The translations under genes and the position numbers were made by a program. DNA of 11,041 nucleotides from Phoronis ovalis (lineage: Eukaryota; Phoronida; Phoronidae), in assembly GCA_028565635.1 (NCBI GenBank), contig JAOXYB010057057.1:1-11041 (forward strand), in the 5' to 3' direction. The notes under the pieces were generated by a model. That model had not been told where the DNA came from. It did not search any database and saw only the letters and a program-made list of their open reading frames with translations. Positions 1-9,110 of this stretch are shown here, one piece after another; the stretch's first letter is position 1; every line of letters begins with the position of its first letter.

Positions 1-256
1 AAGCCAGCACCAAGGAGGAAAAAAGAAAAAATCATAAATTTAAGGTTTTCGCACTTCTTCCAGACCACTCCGCCACCGCTGTGGTTACATCAATTGTGAA
101 AGTTGCTAGATATATTAAGTCTATAGCCGGGTTGTAGTTATAAAAAAAGTTACAAAAAAATCTCCGGGCCATTTCGCATGCGTGTGCTAGGTGTTTTTGT
201 AAATTAGCTGATTCCCGAGTCATGACTTGATGCCTCTCCGGGATGTCTCTGCCCAA
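1..256. other. Unassigned left-edge segment, moderately GC
   Basis: Bases 60-245 are less AT-rich than what follows and contain TCCGGG twice (172-177 and 236-241, edging the block). The minus strand is open from 256 to 32 but its translation matches nothing I recognise. The segment may be the end of a repeat or exon that continues to the left of the window. Confidence 0.3.
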
Positions 257-2310
257 AACAAGTGCTGCTTGGATTTACCATAGTTTGTGCGTCATTACAT
301 TTGTATTTATTCATTCTGGGGAAATAACAACATTTTATTCAAAGAATGGTTGCAAACCTTACACTAAGCTACATAGTCTGGCTGCTGTCTTGGAATTTAG
401 TACATGTTATATTTTAAAATGTGTTAAAGTGATTTGTAGGTATATATATATAAAAAGCTTTTCTTACTTTTTGTTTGTAATTTAAATATATCGTATATGG
501 ATATAACACTGACTCAACACTTATTAACAACTCAAATATTCCCTTTTTATGTCTGATTTGATAAAAAATAACATTTTGGTTAGTAATGAATAAAGGCAAG
601 TTTTAATCATTATTAAAAGCAACATTATCGGAATAAAAATTAAAAACATCAATAAAACTAACAGTATAAAAGACAAATTCCTTTTAGACTTATGCAAGTC
701 TAGTATGCCAAGTGTAACTATGAAAATAACCTGCGGGCTTACTTGTAAATACGTGTATGAGGTGCACTTCTCTCCTTTGATTGGGAGGATATAGAAGTGA
801 ACTAATTGGAATTCACTGGTGAATTGTCGCGATTTAAATGACCATTAACTTCAAGCCAATTTGGACGTTACTGTGGCATCATTTCAAGCAACTCGTCCTT
901 GATAAGAAAACCATAAATCTAGCAGCTACAAAGCATCGCTATTTGTAAGTGGAAACAATAACTCACTAGCTTTTAAAAGACAAATGATATTGTATATATT
1001 CTATCGGTGAACTTTGGCACGAATATGCTGAACTGTAAAATAAAAATAAGCGAAAAGTGTCACTGTAATTCGTACCAGATGTATGAAATATCATATTTTT
1101 TAAAAGTTATATACTTAACAATAATTTTATTTGAAAACTATAATTTAGCACTTACAATAATGAATGTTACACACCATTATGACACAATATTGGAATATAT
1201 TCTTTAACTTTTATTACAGACTTGTTTTGAGATATCATTCTTTGCTTAATTATGTATCTTGCGGTTTATCTTTTACTGCCGGCATATTTTGTTTCTTATT
1301 TACGTAGAAATATTTAAAATGATGATTTTATGTTTGATTTTCTCTTACTATTCTATTTATATTCCTAACTTTGACATCTTTACAGATATTGACGGACGCC
1401 AAATCCTGGATCCACCACAGCTTAACTCCAGGGAAACTGAGATTTATACAATAGTAATAAAATTTACGACATCATAATAACTGAAAATCGAATTTGAATT
1501 ATTTAGATAATACTTTATACATCAGTAATGTTATCTTTTTATCGCGACAAAACAAGTAGTATACAATAGGTTTAAATAAATACCATATGCATGACACGTC
1601 TAAAGATATATGGTTTTAAAATCATAAACGTTGCGCAAGAGTAAAGTTGTGACGGCATATTCGCTATTTTGTAATCGAAAAAGGTATGTTAATTCAGACA
1701 ATAGTAGTAGTAAGACATGTATCAAAATGAGCTGTTTTTGTAAAAAAGTGGCTGGTAAAATTAGGTTTTTAAGAAAGGTAACGGATCTCCATAAGCCCGA
1801 CGTTTATCATTGATTACATATATTCAGTGATATGATTTTAAGGTTAGCGTCGATTTTGAAGTCTGATAACCAATAATTACTAGACTTTGTTCTTTTTCTA
1901 TCTTATAAAATACAACGCCTAACCCGTTTAGCTATGGTTAGCTTTTGTTATGCATATAAACTGCAAAATTCAAGAGTTACAATTTATAGAGACATGTATT
2001 AAAGAATAATTATCCGTTGCAAGTATTGTTTGGGATATTATGAATTACCTATTTGAAGCCCTGTAATATTTAAAACAAACTCACGTGTGTACACAATACT
2101 GTAAACATATCTGTTTCAAACATTTGTATTTTAATGACTACTAAGAAATTAGGTATCCTCCTAATGTTATTAAAACCCGCTTTATTGCTTTAAACTTTGT
2201 TTAAATTTATTTTTTATTAAGCTTTTACGTCTTAATATAAACATATTTTGCTTCAGTTTTTGGAAGAAGGGGGATTAGCAAAAAACAACTTTTTAGGAGT
2301 GTGAGACTCA
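257..2310. other. AT-rich non-coding stretch
   Basis: No gene recognised. All frames are broken by frequent stops and the open stretches are under about 80 codons with low-complexity Ile/Phe/Tyr-rich translations. A small non-AT patch at about 1386-1440 (GACGGACGCCAAATCCTGGA and onward) follows a T-rich tract ending TTTACAG, so it could be an exon, but no donor or homology supports it. Confidence 0.6.
765..825. repeat. Two adjacent hairpins
   Basis: CACTTCT (765-771) pairs with AGAAGTG (793-799), with a second short stem CTCC/GGAG inside. Eleven bases on, AATTCACTGGTGAATT (810-825) is a palindrome with a two-base centre. No RNA gene family is recognised and the stems are too short for a confident precursor RNA. 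Confidence 0.5.
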
Positions 2311-2440
2311 AGGTAAAAATACCTTAACCCGTGGTAACGACTGTATTCCAAAAAATATACCCCATGACAAAAATGTACTTTAAAAAATACACATCATGTT
2401 AGAAACACTTCTAAAAATATTCAGTCACGACGATTATGAC
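2311..2440. repeat. Degenerate ~30-bp tandem array
   Basis: Blocks of A-run, TATAC or TACAC, then CATGAC-like sequence recur with 30-bp spacing: AAAAATATACCCCATGAC (ending about 2368), AAAAAATACACATCATGT, and TAAAAATATTCAGTCACG. A diverged first unit is at 2314-2336. The composition resembles the units at 6011-6245 (compare AAAACATACCCTATGACG at 6216). Confidence 0.55.
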
Positions 2441-2563
2441 AGTACCCTCTTCCAGGGACAAATGCTTATCATACTGTACGTCATGCTTATCGCATTACAA
2501 GATATTATTGGATAAATATAAGGTCTCGGGGGGTCTCTTGGATATATTTTGGGGAGGGGGTGT

Positions 2564-2687
2564 CCTACTCTATATCAAAAATGTGGACATTTGGACCCCG
2601 AAATATTCCAAAAATTACAAAACGAACCCCGAAATATACCAAAAATTTGAAAACATATCGCGAAATATATCAGCAGTCGACATGTGG
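2564..2687. repeat. 31-bp tandem array, four copies
   Basis: Four exact-length 31-bp units start at 2564, 2595, 2626 and 2657. The central two are clearest, beginning ACCCCGAAATAT(T/A)CCAAAAA; the fourth begins ATCGCGAAATATATCAGC. A G-rich stretch (2527-2563) precedes the array. Since 31 is not a multiple of three, the open frames across it are not a repeat protein. Confidence 0.75.
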
Positions 2688-2771
2688 AATCAACATCCGA
2701 TGTCATAAATAATGTACAGGGCATTCGTTATTTGTTTTATTAGGTACTGTTAATTATTTTGCTTGAAAGTA

Positions 2772-2937
2772 TACCCAAAATATTCTTTCCAAGAGTTCTT
2801 AACTAGACCTAAAAAAATATACCTGAAATATACCACAGTAGCGTACAAAGGTACCCGGAATATACCAAAATTCGTCAAAAAGTACCCCGAGCCAGCGGCA
2901 CATCTCCGTCAGCTCCATATACTAAGAACCCCCCGGG
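2772..2937. repeat. Degenerate ~31-bp units ending at a CCCGGG edge
   Basis: Copies related to the 2564-2687 units recur here: ACCTGAAATATACC at 2821, ACCCGGAATATACC at 2853 and ACCCCGAGCC at 2884, spaced 32 and 31 bp, with weaker copies at 2773 and 2806. The stretch ends in GCCAGCGGCACATCTCCGTC and a CCCGGG at 2932-2937, markedly more GC-rich than its flanks. It looks like the same family as the arrays to its left, perhaps one array broken by 2688-2771. Confidence 0.6.
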
Positions 2938-3589
2938 TTTAATGTGCATTACATTTTCTAACCTTTTCATAGATATAAGTACAAAGCTAATGAATAGTAT
3001 GTACAGGACAAGCATATGAGAGGGATGTGAATGCATCTTGTCGTCATTCGAAAATGTGATTTCTGCTTTTTTCGCCTGCTGTTTTTGTCTGTGTTTTCTA
3101 CTTTCAAAGTAAGTTATTTTACGCTTAACTTTTCTTAGTGTGATCAATTTTTATACATAAATGTTCATGGTATAACTTAACGAATCCGTCTCGCATATTC
3201 AATAAGGCAAATGTAAAATGAATGTTACTTGAAAGTAAATTGCGTAACAACTCTTTTTTGTAAATATTTTTAAGTGTCTTAAAATAAAATTTTGATTTGT
3301 GTAAATAATATTCAGTAAGCAGTGGCGTACCTAAAACAGGTACAATAAATAACAACTTGTGAGCGTGTAACAGCTTTGACATTGCTTTGAAACCAAGGTC
3401 ACAGTGAGGTAGAATTTAAGAATGATCATTTCAGCAATCTCCGTCTTGGGCCACTTTTGTAAATAAGCAATACATGTAAGGGTTGAGTTCCATAAAAGAA
3501 AATAATGAAATAGTGAATCTGTCCAATACGCATACATCTGGTAAATTTAGAGAAATTTCGTGCAGTTGATATGGTTTAACTTGTCATGA
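2938..3589. other. Non-coding stretch with a CAGTGGCGTA motif
   Basis: No gene recognised. CAGTGGCGTACCTA at 3320-3333 resembles a motif often found at the tips of invertebrate DNA transposons, and CAGTAGCGTAC occurs at 2835-2845 in the same orientation. I found no inverted partner for either, so no element is delimited. Confidence 0.4.
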
Positions 3590-3901
3590 CGCAGCAGGGT
3601 CGCAGTGTTGTTCAACAGCTTGAGATTAACCCCGGGAGGCACGCAGGACCTGTAAACAAACCCGTTGATAAACTTGGCAAATCGCCTTCAGCTACTAGCC
3701 AGACATGAATGGAAACGGTGCATAATATTCCTCCATAAAAAAGCAGCTAAGCACGTGCACTTGGTATCAAATGTTAGAAACAGAGCTAGATGTAGGGAAT
3801 GTTTTGATGCACCAGGAAGCCGGCCGAACAAGATACTGACAAAACATGATTTTGATTGGGAATTGCAAATGTCCACAAAATTAACAATAAAGCGAGAGTA
3901 A
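3590..3901 (+). other. Higher-GC island, possible coding relic, not identified
   Basis: This stretch is less AT-rich than its flanks and stays open in one plus frame from about 3665 to TAA at 3899-3901. The translation is basic and contains a single CxxC in RARCRECF, which faintly recalls the C-terminal zinc ribbon of piggyBac-type transposases. The second CxxC expected in that fold is absent, and there is no ATG near the open-frame start (first in-frame ATG near 3869). CCTTCAG at about 3684-3690 could serve as a 3' splice site. It could be an exon of an unseen gene, a transposase fossil or chance. I do not claim a gene. Confidence 0.2.
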
Positions 3902-3965
3902 TATTCGACTGTATGTGTAAACTTAGACTGGACTCAGTCTGAATAATGAAGTTTGTATCATTGAA

Positions 3966-4027
3966 TATTTTTTTTACTCAGATTGCTTAAAGTGATTATT
4001 TTTTTTACTCAAATTGTCTAAAGTGAT
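3966..4027. repeat. Two-copy 31-bp direct duplication
   Basis: A T-run, ACTCA(G/A)ATTG, two or three variable bases and TAAAGTGAT occur twice, 31 bp apart (ACTCA at 3976 and 4007). The copies differ by about three bases, so the duplication is fairly young. Its length matches the array units elsewhere but the sequence does not, so I treat it as a separate event. Confidence 0.75.
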
Positions 4028-4135
4028 GATAAATTATACTTTTTCAGCTATGTAAGTTAAATTTAGTCATATTTAAATGTTGATAGTTTGATACCATTAT
4101 GGCCCCAAAACCCCAATTTTATATATTTTTATTTT

Positions 4136-4170
4136 CAGTACTAATAATGATCAATTTATTGATAGTACTG
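4136..4170. repeat. Imperfect 35-bp palindrome
   Basis: CAGTACTA at 4136-4143 is exactly inverted at 4163-4170, and the 19-base interior is itself partly self-complementary around ATCAAT/ATTGAT. Outside it, TTGATAGTT (about 4079) and its inverse AACTATCAA (about 4211) may form a wider, weaker inverted repeat. Confidence 0.5.
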
Positions 4171-4356
4171 TTATAAATGACGAAATATGAGTAAAATTTT
4201 CAAAATAGTCAACTATCAATATATTAAATCCTTATATAATTAGTCCCTTCCAGGGGTCCTTCCTCAGCCTGTGGACAGGCTAGTGTAAACTACAACAGCA
4301 CTTTCAAAATCTTTGCAAAATTTCCAATGTGTGAACTCCGTAAACCCAAAGATATA

Positions 4357-4535
4357 GGCCCGGGATCCAAACCCTGACCTTGAAATATCCCTAACTGATC
4401 ATGAAATTTGCCCAACCCAAAATATCCTAGGATGGAAAAATCAACTCTGAAATAGTTTAAAACGTTAAAATATCAACAAAATTCGTTATTTTTTTTCAAA
4501 ATTATGATTAAAAACCCAACACTAAAATATCCCCT
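4357..4535. repeat. Degenerate array with AAATATCC core
   Basis: A CCCGGG at 4359-4364 opens a stretch in which GAAATATCC (4382), GAAATTTGCC (4403), AAAATATCC (4419), GAAATAG (4449), AAAATATCA (4467) and AAAATATCCCC (about 4524) recur at 16-21 bp, or about 35 bp for pairs. It is too diverged to fix a unit. The core motif and the CCCGGG edge link it to the arrays near 2.3-2.9 kb and 6.0-6.3 kb. Confidence 0.45.
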
Positions 4536-4617
4536 CAACACAATTTATTAACAAACGCTCGGACAGCTGGCAGCAGTTGTTTAGGGGTGCTTTCAAAAAA
4601 TTATATTACATATAATG

Positions 4618-4635
4618 GCATGTTTACAAACATGC
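4618..4635. repeat. 18-bp hairpin GCATGTTT/AAACATGC
   Basis: GCATGTTTACAAACATGC has two perfect 8-base arms and a 2-base centre. It lies in AT-rich non-coding DNA 80 bp after the degenerate AAATATCC array. No role is apparent. Confidence 0.6.
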
Positions 4636-5236
4636 TTCCCCATGAGATTCATATATAAACAGACTAATATTGTCAAGATTCCTTCAGGTCAGGTACGGGA
4701 TGTCTACAGCCGTTTCTTTCCTTAATGTCTTCATACGATTTTTTGTCATGAATATCTTGCTATTCATTGATTTTATACCTTGTTATTTTTTGTATACTTA
4801 TCGAAATGATCTCTTCTACGCGTATAAGGCAACCATCAAGCAAGTTACGTTATAGACGACTGCATGTACTGGGCTTTATACAAAGAGGCAGTTCACTAGC
4901 GCCAGTAGTTTTATCTTAGTTGAACTTTGTTCTATTATAGTAAATATCATGTGAACGAATTAGAGTTCAATGATAAATACGTAAATATATTGTGATCAGC
5001 ATTGTTATTCAAACCCTCAAAGCCATGATGTATTTATAATATTTGCATATAACTTGCCAGTACTATTCCTTATGTGAATGCTCTCTTGCATTAAATTGGT
5101 AATATAACTTCAAATTAACTTTTCAATGGGAGGATTGGAAAAATTGCATGAAGAAGAATAACAATTATAAACAATCCATGTAGATGTTCATTGTTCTTTC
5201 AATTTGAATCTTTGTATCATATCCAATATAAGGGGC

Positions 5237-5306
5237 TGTGTCTAAATTTATTGGTCGAATTTCTTTTACTCTTATCTCTAATCCAACCAAAAAAAAATTA
5301 GACACA
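5237..5306. repeat. Short inverted repeat, ~70 bp
   Basis: TGTGTCTAA at 5237-5245 pairs perfectly with TTAGACACA at 5298-5306, and the stem continues with TTT/AAA. The inside is T/C-rich on the left and A-rich on the right. It could be a tiny MITE remnant or a chance hairpin; no target duplication is seen. Confidence 0.5.
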
Positions 5307-5617
5307 ACATCGTCACAAACTTACTTAGTCTTCGCTTTTTCTTCACGTTTATGTGCTATTTTTAAAGACTGTTGATCGAGCGAAATAGTATACAAATCCA
5401 AATGAATTAAATATGGGTATTAAGGTACTGCAGCTAACACGGGTGGAGTGTTAATGCAGAATATGTGAAAACACATTTCTGAACAAAAACCCTAAATGAA
5501 AATTAAAAATTTCACAAATTTAGAATGATTTTGTTTGTAGTATTCATTTTAGCAATACATAAATAAAGTACATTTTTTTTTTCTTGTGATTCGACAACAT
5601 AGCTTAGTACTAGATCT

Positions 5618-5637
5618 AATAATAATAATATTAATAA
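5618..5637. repeat. AAT trinucleotide microsatellite
   Basis: A run of TAA triplets interrupted once by TATTAA. It is short and imperfect. Confidence 0.7.
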
Positions 5638-5807
5638 AGGAATGTCCCTAGCAGCACATATCTAACGAAGTTATTCATGGGCGCTTTACAAATGATGGAT
5701 AATCTAGCAGTTGACACATAAGGATATAGAAAATTAATAAACTACTGTAAAAAGATATACAGTAAGGCAATAATATATAATAAATTAAATAATTCCATAT
5801 CTTTATT

Positions 5808-5908
5808 CCGACGGCTGGCTGGTCTGAAGGCTCTCTAGTCCGAAGGCTCGTGGTCTGACAGCTCTCTAGTCCGAAAGCTCGCTGGTCCCACAGCTGGCTG
5901 GTCCGACA
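5808..5908 (+). repeat. 16-bp tandem array, copy 1 (forward)
   Basis: Six consecutive units close to CCGAAGGCTCGCTGGT run from 5808 to 5902, followed by a partial unit. Starts are at 5808, 5824, 5840, 5855, 5871 and 5887; the third unit has lost one base. Units differ by a few substitutions each, and many alternate between CTCTCTAGT and CTCGCTGGT endings, hinting at a 32-bp higher-order period. It is much more GC-rich than the surrounding DNA. The same unit appears inverted at 7944-8014 and 8170-8217. Confidence 0.85.
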
Positions 5909-6010
5909 TGTAAAAAAACGGGCAGTGTAGCCTTAGATCCTTTATGCGAACAAAATATCCCGGGGGCGGAGGAGTCAGTGTGAATGGTCCAACATAGCTT
6001 TTCAAAAAAG

Positions 6011-6245
6011 GCCCTAACGAAGTGAAATTCTGCAAAAAATACACCTCTAAGGAAGTGAATTTTTTTTGAAAAAATACAGCCCTAAGGAAGTAAGTTTTAG
6101 GAAAAAACGCCCCTAACGAAGTGTAAACCTCCAAAAAAAACCACTCCATTTTCGTGATATTAGGTAAAAAAACAGACCCTAAGCGCGTAACGCGCGTTAC
6201 GCACCGGCGGTTCGAAAAACATACCCTATGACGTGAAGTTTTGTT
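6011..6245. repeat. Degenerate ~33-bp tandem array
   Basis: Units begin CCCTAA(C/G)GAAGTG and end in a run of A followed by TAC or AC. CCCTAA-type starts fall at 6012, 6045, 6080, 6111, about 6144, 6177 and 6224, so the period is 31-35 bp, and 47 bp where a palindrome lies in the unit. Divergence is high. CCCGGG flanks the region on both sides (5959-5964 and 6279-6284), each next to AAAATAT. On the minus strand the units happen to stay open and would read as repeats of TSLG.FF, but no reliable start exists. Confidence 0.75.
6185..6202. repeat. 18-bp perfect palindrome inside the ~33-bp array
   Basis: GCGTAACGCGCGTTACGC equals its own reverse complement over all 18 bases and contains four CpG dinucleotides. 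It lies within the stretched (47-bp) unit of the array. It is unusual in an AT-rich, CpG-poor neighbourhood and could form a small cruciform or a dimeric protein site; no function is shown. Confidence 0.85.
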
Positions 6246-6503
6246 GGAACATGCGTACCCAGTTTTATATTGACTGACCCCGGGCAAAATATACACCACA
6301 CAAACCTCTATATCGCTGCAAGTGTATAACTATGCCACCTATAAATACCCGAATTTAAATTAAAATGTTAACATTTCACACGGAGCGTTACAATGGCTAC
6401 TATAATAAGTATGGATATATTTTTAAAACGATTTTCCAAATATTGAACCTTAATTCTATGTATGTTAATAGTGTACATCCCAGGTGTATATATAGTTATC
6501 TTG

Positions 6504-6517
6504 CTATCGGCCGATAG
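6504..6517. repeat. 14-bp perfect palindrome
   Basis: CTATCGGCCGATAG is self-complementary over its full length. It lies in the interval enclosed by the inverted 16-bp arrays. No gene is near and no factor is assigned. Confidence 0.6.
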
Positions 6518-7668
6518 ATGGTGCATTGTGTCTGGTAGTTTTTTTCAACCCTGGTACATTCTCAAGCAGTTCATCGCACACACGAGGACATTATTTTTTC
6601 ACACCGCCACATTATATATGCAAGCAATTTTGTATGCAACCACGCCGCCTAAAACGCTTCAAAAATATTTCAGTTTAAACCTTTTTTGAATAATACCACA
6701 ACTGGTACACCCTATATTATTTAATGTGTAGTTTAAATTGATTAAACCGCAATGTGCAAATCTCCAATCACTATGCTATAAATAGTTTCCGAATAAGCGT
6801 TTCTGCCTCGACATAAAATACGTGTACTGAAACAATTTCAAAATAAAAGAAGTAATTATTTATTTATTGGAAATTAACGAAATCGGAGAAAAATTGAAAA
6901 AAAACAACGTTTTTTCAAATCGTTAAATTTACGTAAATTGTTGAGTTTCTTAAAAGTTGAATATTAAACCAACTTTACGCTGGTTAATTCTAATTAGTGT
7001 ATCGATCGTGTAGTTTTCGTTTCACATTCTCAATTAAACATTCTACAATTTATACCCATTATGCAACATTAGTTTCTCTCAGTTGTTGCATTTTATATTT
7101 TAAATTAAAATTTTAATTCTATCACTAACAATGTTTAAATAAATATTTCTTTAGTTTATATTTTCGAGGATTATTAACGACATTTAGCTTTCGAATATCA
7201 CTGCATATTCAATATTAAAGTAAAACTACTTTTTATCTAACAATTGAGGTTTTTTGTAAAACCACATTTGTTACGGTATGACTGCTAATGTGAGACATTT
7301 TGTTTAGCAATAAAATACGCATAAAATGCTAATCATTGTTTGGCTCTGTTTTTAATAATTAGAAACGAGTAGCTAAACTTCGAGTTCAAGTCGTGGGAAT
7401 AAGCTGTGACACCAATATTCTAACATGGAAGATAATTTGAAAATATCTAAGACTTTTTAGCCAGGTTGTTATGTTTATACAATTAATTGGATAGAACATA
7501 GCATAACACTTTACAGAAAGCATATATATTTAGAATATTTATTTAATTACTTTTTCGAAATTATAACATTTAATTTAACGATAAGAAATCTTAAATGTAA
7601 AATATATCTAAACGATACAATATATTTTGTAACTTTTAATGTGCAGTATTGGTTAGTATAACGATTAA

Positions 7669-7691
7669 GATGATGATGGTGATGGTGATGG
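7669..7691. repeat. GAT/GGT trinucleotide microsatellite
   Basis: About 23 bases of GATGATGATGGTGATGGTGATGG-type trinucleotides alternate GAT and GGT triplets. It is a short imperfect microsatellite in non-coding DNA. Confidence 0.8.
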
Positions 7692-7943
7692 AAGGATTTT
7701 CTTACTCATACCATACAGTTAGAAAAATGTTTTGTCATCGTGAGTGATAACTAACAGGACTAAACATTTTAGAAAGTGGCGTTCTTATATAGGAACGTTT
7801 TTGTTTCGCTAAACACCGTAATAATTCTCCGGAATAGTGCTACGTGTAATTAGAACTGAGACGGACCGCTGAGTCAGAGCTAAACAGCAGTAATCACACT
7901 CCTTGATATAGGCATTATTTACCACATTTATTTTGTGTTTCGG

Positions 7944-8014
7944 ACCAGCGAGATTTCGAACCAATGAGCCTTCGGTTTTCGAAGCTATCTATGAGCCTTT
8001 GGACCAGATAACCC
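7944..8014 (-). repeat. 16-bp tandem array, copy 2 (inverted relative to copy 1)
   Basis: On the plus strand the units read ACCAGCGAGATTTCGA (7944-7959), ACCAATGAGCCTTCGG (7960-7975), then after an 11-base interruption ATCTATGAGCCTTTGG (7987-8002) and a partial ACCAGATAACCC. This is the reverse complement of the unit at 5808-5908. It is more diverged than copy 3. Confidence 0.75.
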
Positions 8015-8169
8015 AAAGTGCGTTTAAAACTACAAAAAAATGCCTGTTTTTCGGTTCGTAAAAAAGTTGTTTATTATACTGTTTTACTTATTTTTTCTTA
8101 CATAATTGAATATTTTAACACTCAATACATTATTTAAATCTAATTGCAATAAGAACATAGTAGTATCGG

Positions 8170-8217
8170 AGTAGCGAGCTGTCGAACCAGAGAGCTGTCG
8201 GACCAGAGACCCTTCGG
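8170..8217 (-). repeat. 16-bp tandem array, copy 3 (inverted relative to copy 1)
   Basis: Three perfectly spaced 16-bp units, AGTAGCGAGCTGTCGA, ACCAGAGAGCTGTCGG and ACCAGAGACCCTTCGG, lie head to tail. Their reverse complement closely matches 5855-5886 of the first array (CTGACAGCTCTC, then AAAGCTCGCT). Together with copy 1 it forms an inverted repeat enclosing 5909-8169. Confidence 0.8.
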
Positions 8218-8689
8218 AGAACTGGGCGATCCCCAAATAAATACTAAGTAAAATAAGAATAAATGCTGAGCACCTACAATAACAATTTACAACGAAAATA
8301 AATGAGACAATTCTACAATAACAAGAGTTTGCTTTATGCTGATACAATACTAATAACTTAAAAAAGATCTATATTACAACAGATACTTTAAAACATGAAA
8401 TAGTAAATAATGTTTATGACTGTCGATAAAAATTACATCAGTGAAAATACAAACTGTTTTTCTAAATAGATTGCTTTTAACACGAGATTTAAATATGATA
8501 ATTATGTGGAAGCTGAACAAATATCTGGAGGTAAAGCACTCGTAGACTAGGGGCAATAATTAAAAAAGTTGTGTCACCATGTAAAGAATTTACCCTTGGT
8601 TGGCAGAGTAGGTATTTGATAGAAGATCTAAGATTTACACTACAAGATGGACTGTAGTCCTGTAATAATTCAAATAAGTAAAAATGAGC
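8218..8689. other. AT-rich non-coding stretch
   Basis: No gene, RNA or repeat recognised. It separates the last 16-bp array from the LINE relic. Confidence 0.6.
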
Positions 8690-8940
8690 ATCTCCGTTTA
8701 AAATGTTGAATGTTAATTAAGGAAAGTGTTTTAAACTCAATTCTACAATTAACTGGAAGCCAATGTATTGACACCAAAGTGTTGGGTGCCGAAACGCACG
8801 CCAAGCCCACGCCTATGTACAAAGAGTATTTTTGAAGTTTATATGCATCAGAATCGGGTGGCAATTCTTTATATATTGGTCTGCCTGATTTTCTTCTTAT
8901 ACATGAACTACAGGGTGTTCAGAATTCTGCTGCAGGGAGT
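8690..8940 (-). pseudogene. Decayed non-LTR retrotransposon (LINE) reverse transcriptase fragment
   Basis: Read on the minus strand, about 8715-8800 encodes LVSIHWLPVNCRIEFKTL. This matches the well-known L..LHWLPV..RI.FK.L stretch near the C-terminal side of reverse transcriptases from CR1/L2/Jockey-type LINEs. Further upstream on the same strand (about 8915-8935), in another frame, SRILNT resembles the AARILT block that normally precedes it. The spacing is roughly twice the usual and stops intervene, so the copy is frameshifted or carries an insertion. No endonuclease domain, catalytic YADD box or 3' tail is visible, so it is a short dead relic. Clade is not resolvable from this length. Confidence 0.6.
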
Positions 8941-9110
8941 GTACCTAGTTCAAATCGATTTGATCTTATAACTCCCCTACTTTTTAAACTCCTTGTTTTT
9001 AATAGTATCCTCAGCACAGATGCAGATTTTAATCTATGCGCACAGCGAGCTTAACAATTGCCGATTTCCATAGACGTTTTAAATTTATTTTTCAAATTGT
9101 AATCAAGGCT

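Larger units (their letters stand above)
4636..5807. other. AT-rich non-coding stretch
   Basis: Apart from the small inverted repeat and the AAT microsatellite listed separately, I see no gene, RNA or recognisable element. The longest open frame, ending near 4855, is about 60 codons, Phe/Leu/Tyr-rich, and looks like chance. Confidence 0.6.
6300..7943. other. Non-coding interior between inverted 16-bp arrays
   Basis: Very AT-rich, no gene recognised. Slightly less AT-rich sequence at 6466-6690 is open for 75 codons on the plus strand but shows no domain. If the inverted arrays mark one element, this would be its interior, and it lacks a transposase. Confidence 0.5.

Noticed and set aside
63-85. 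tRNA box A-like TGGCGGAGTGG on the minus strand (possible tRNA-derived SINE or tRNA gene)
   Set aside because: No box B and no acceptor-stem complement could be found in the remaining bases to the window edge.
1386-1450. Possible small exon after a T-rich tract ending TTTACAG
   Set aside because: No donor, no recognisable protein and a stop soon after; not enough to call.
2436-2708. 90-codon open frame on the plus strand
   Set aside because: It covers the 31-bp array, whose period is not a multiple of three, and shows no domain; the first codon is not a convincing start.
2875-3147. 90-codon open frame on the minus strand
   Set aside because: Part of it is the CCCGGG-edged repeat and the rest is Lys-rich low complexity; no family match recognised.
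3319-3333. CAGTGGCGTA motif as a DNA transposon terminus
   Set aside because: No inverted partner or target duplication was found in the window.
5808-5908. CRISPR-like array
   Set aside because: The 16-bp units are directly adjacent with no spacers; it is a simple tandem repeat in eukaryotic DNA.
5835-6299. 154-codon open frame on the minus strand
   Set aside because: It runs across both the 16-bp and the ~33-bp arrays, starts at a GTG rather than ATG, and its translation is simply the repeats. Not a gene on this evidence.
7388-7402. tRNA box B-like GAGTTCAAGTC on the plus strand
   Set aside because: No box A at the proper distance upstream and no cloverleaf; likely chance.
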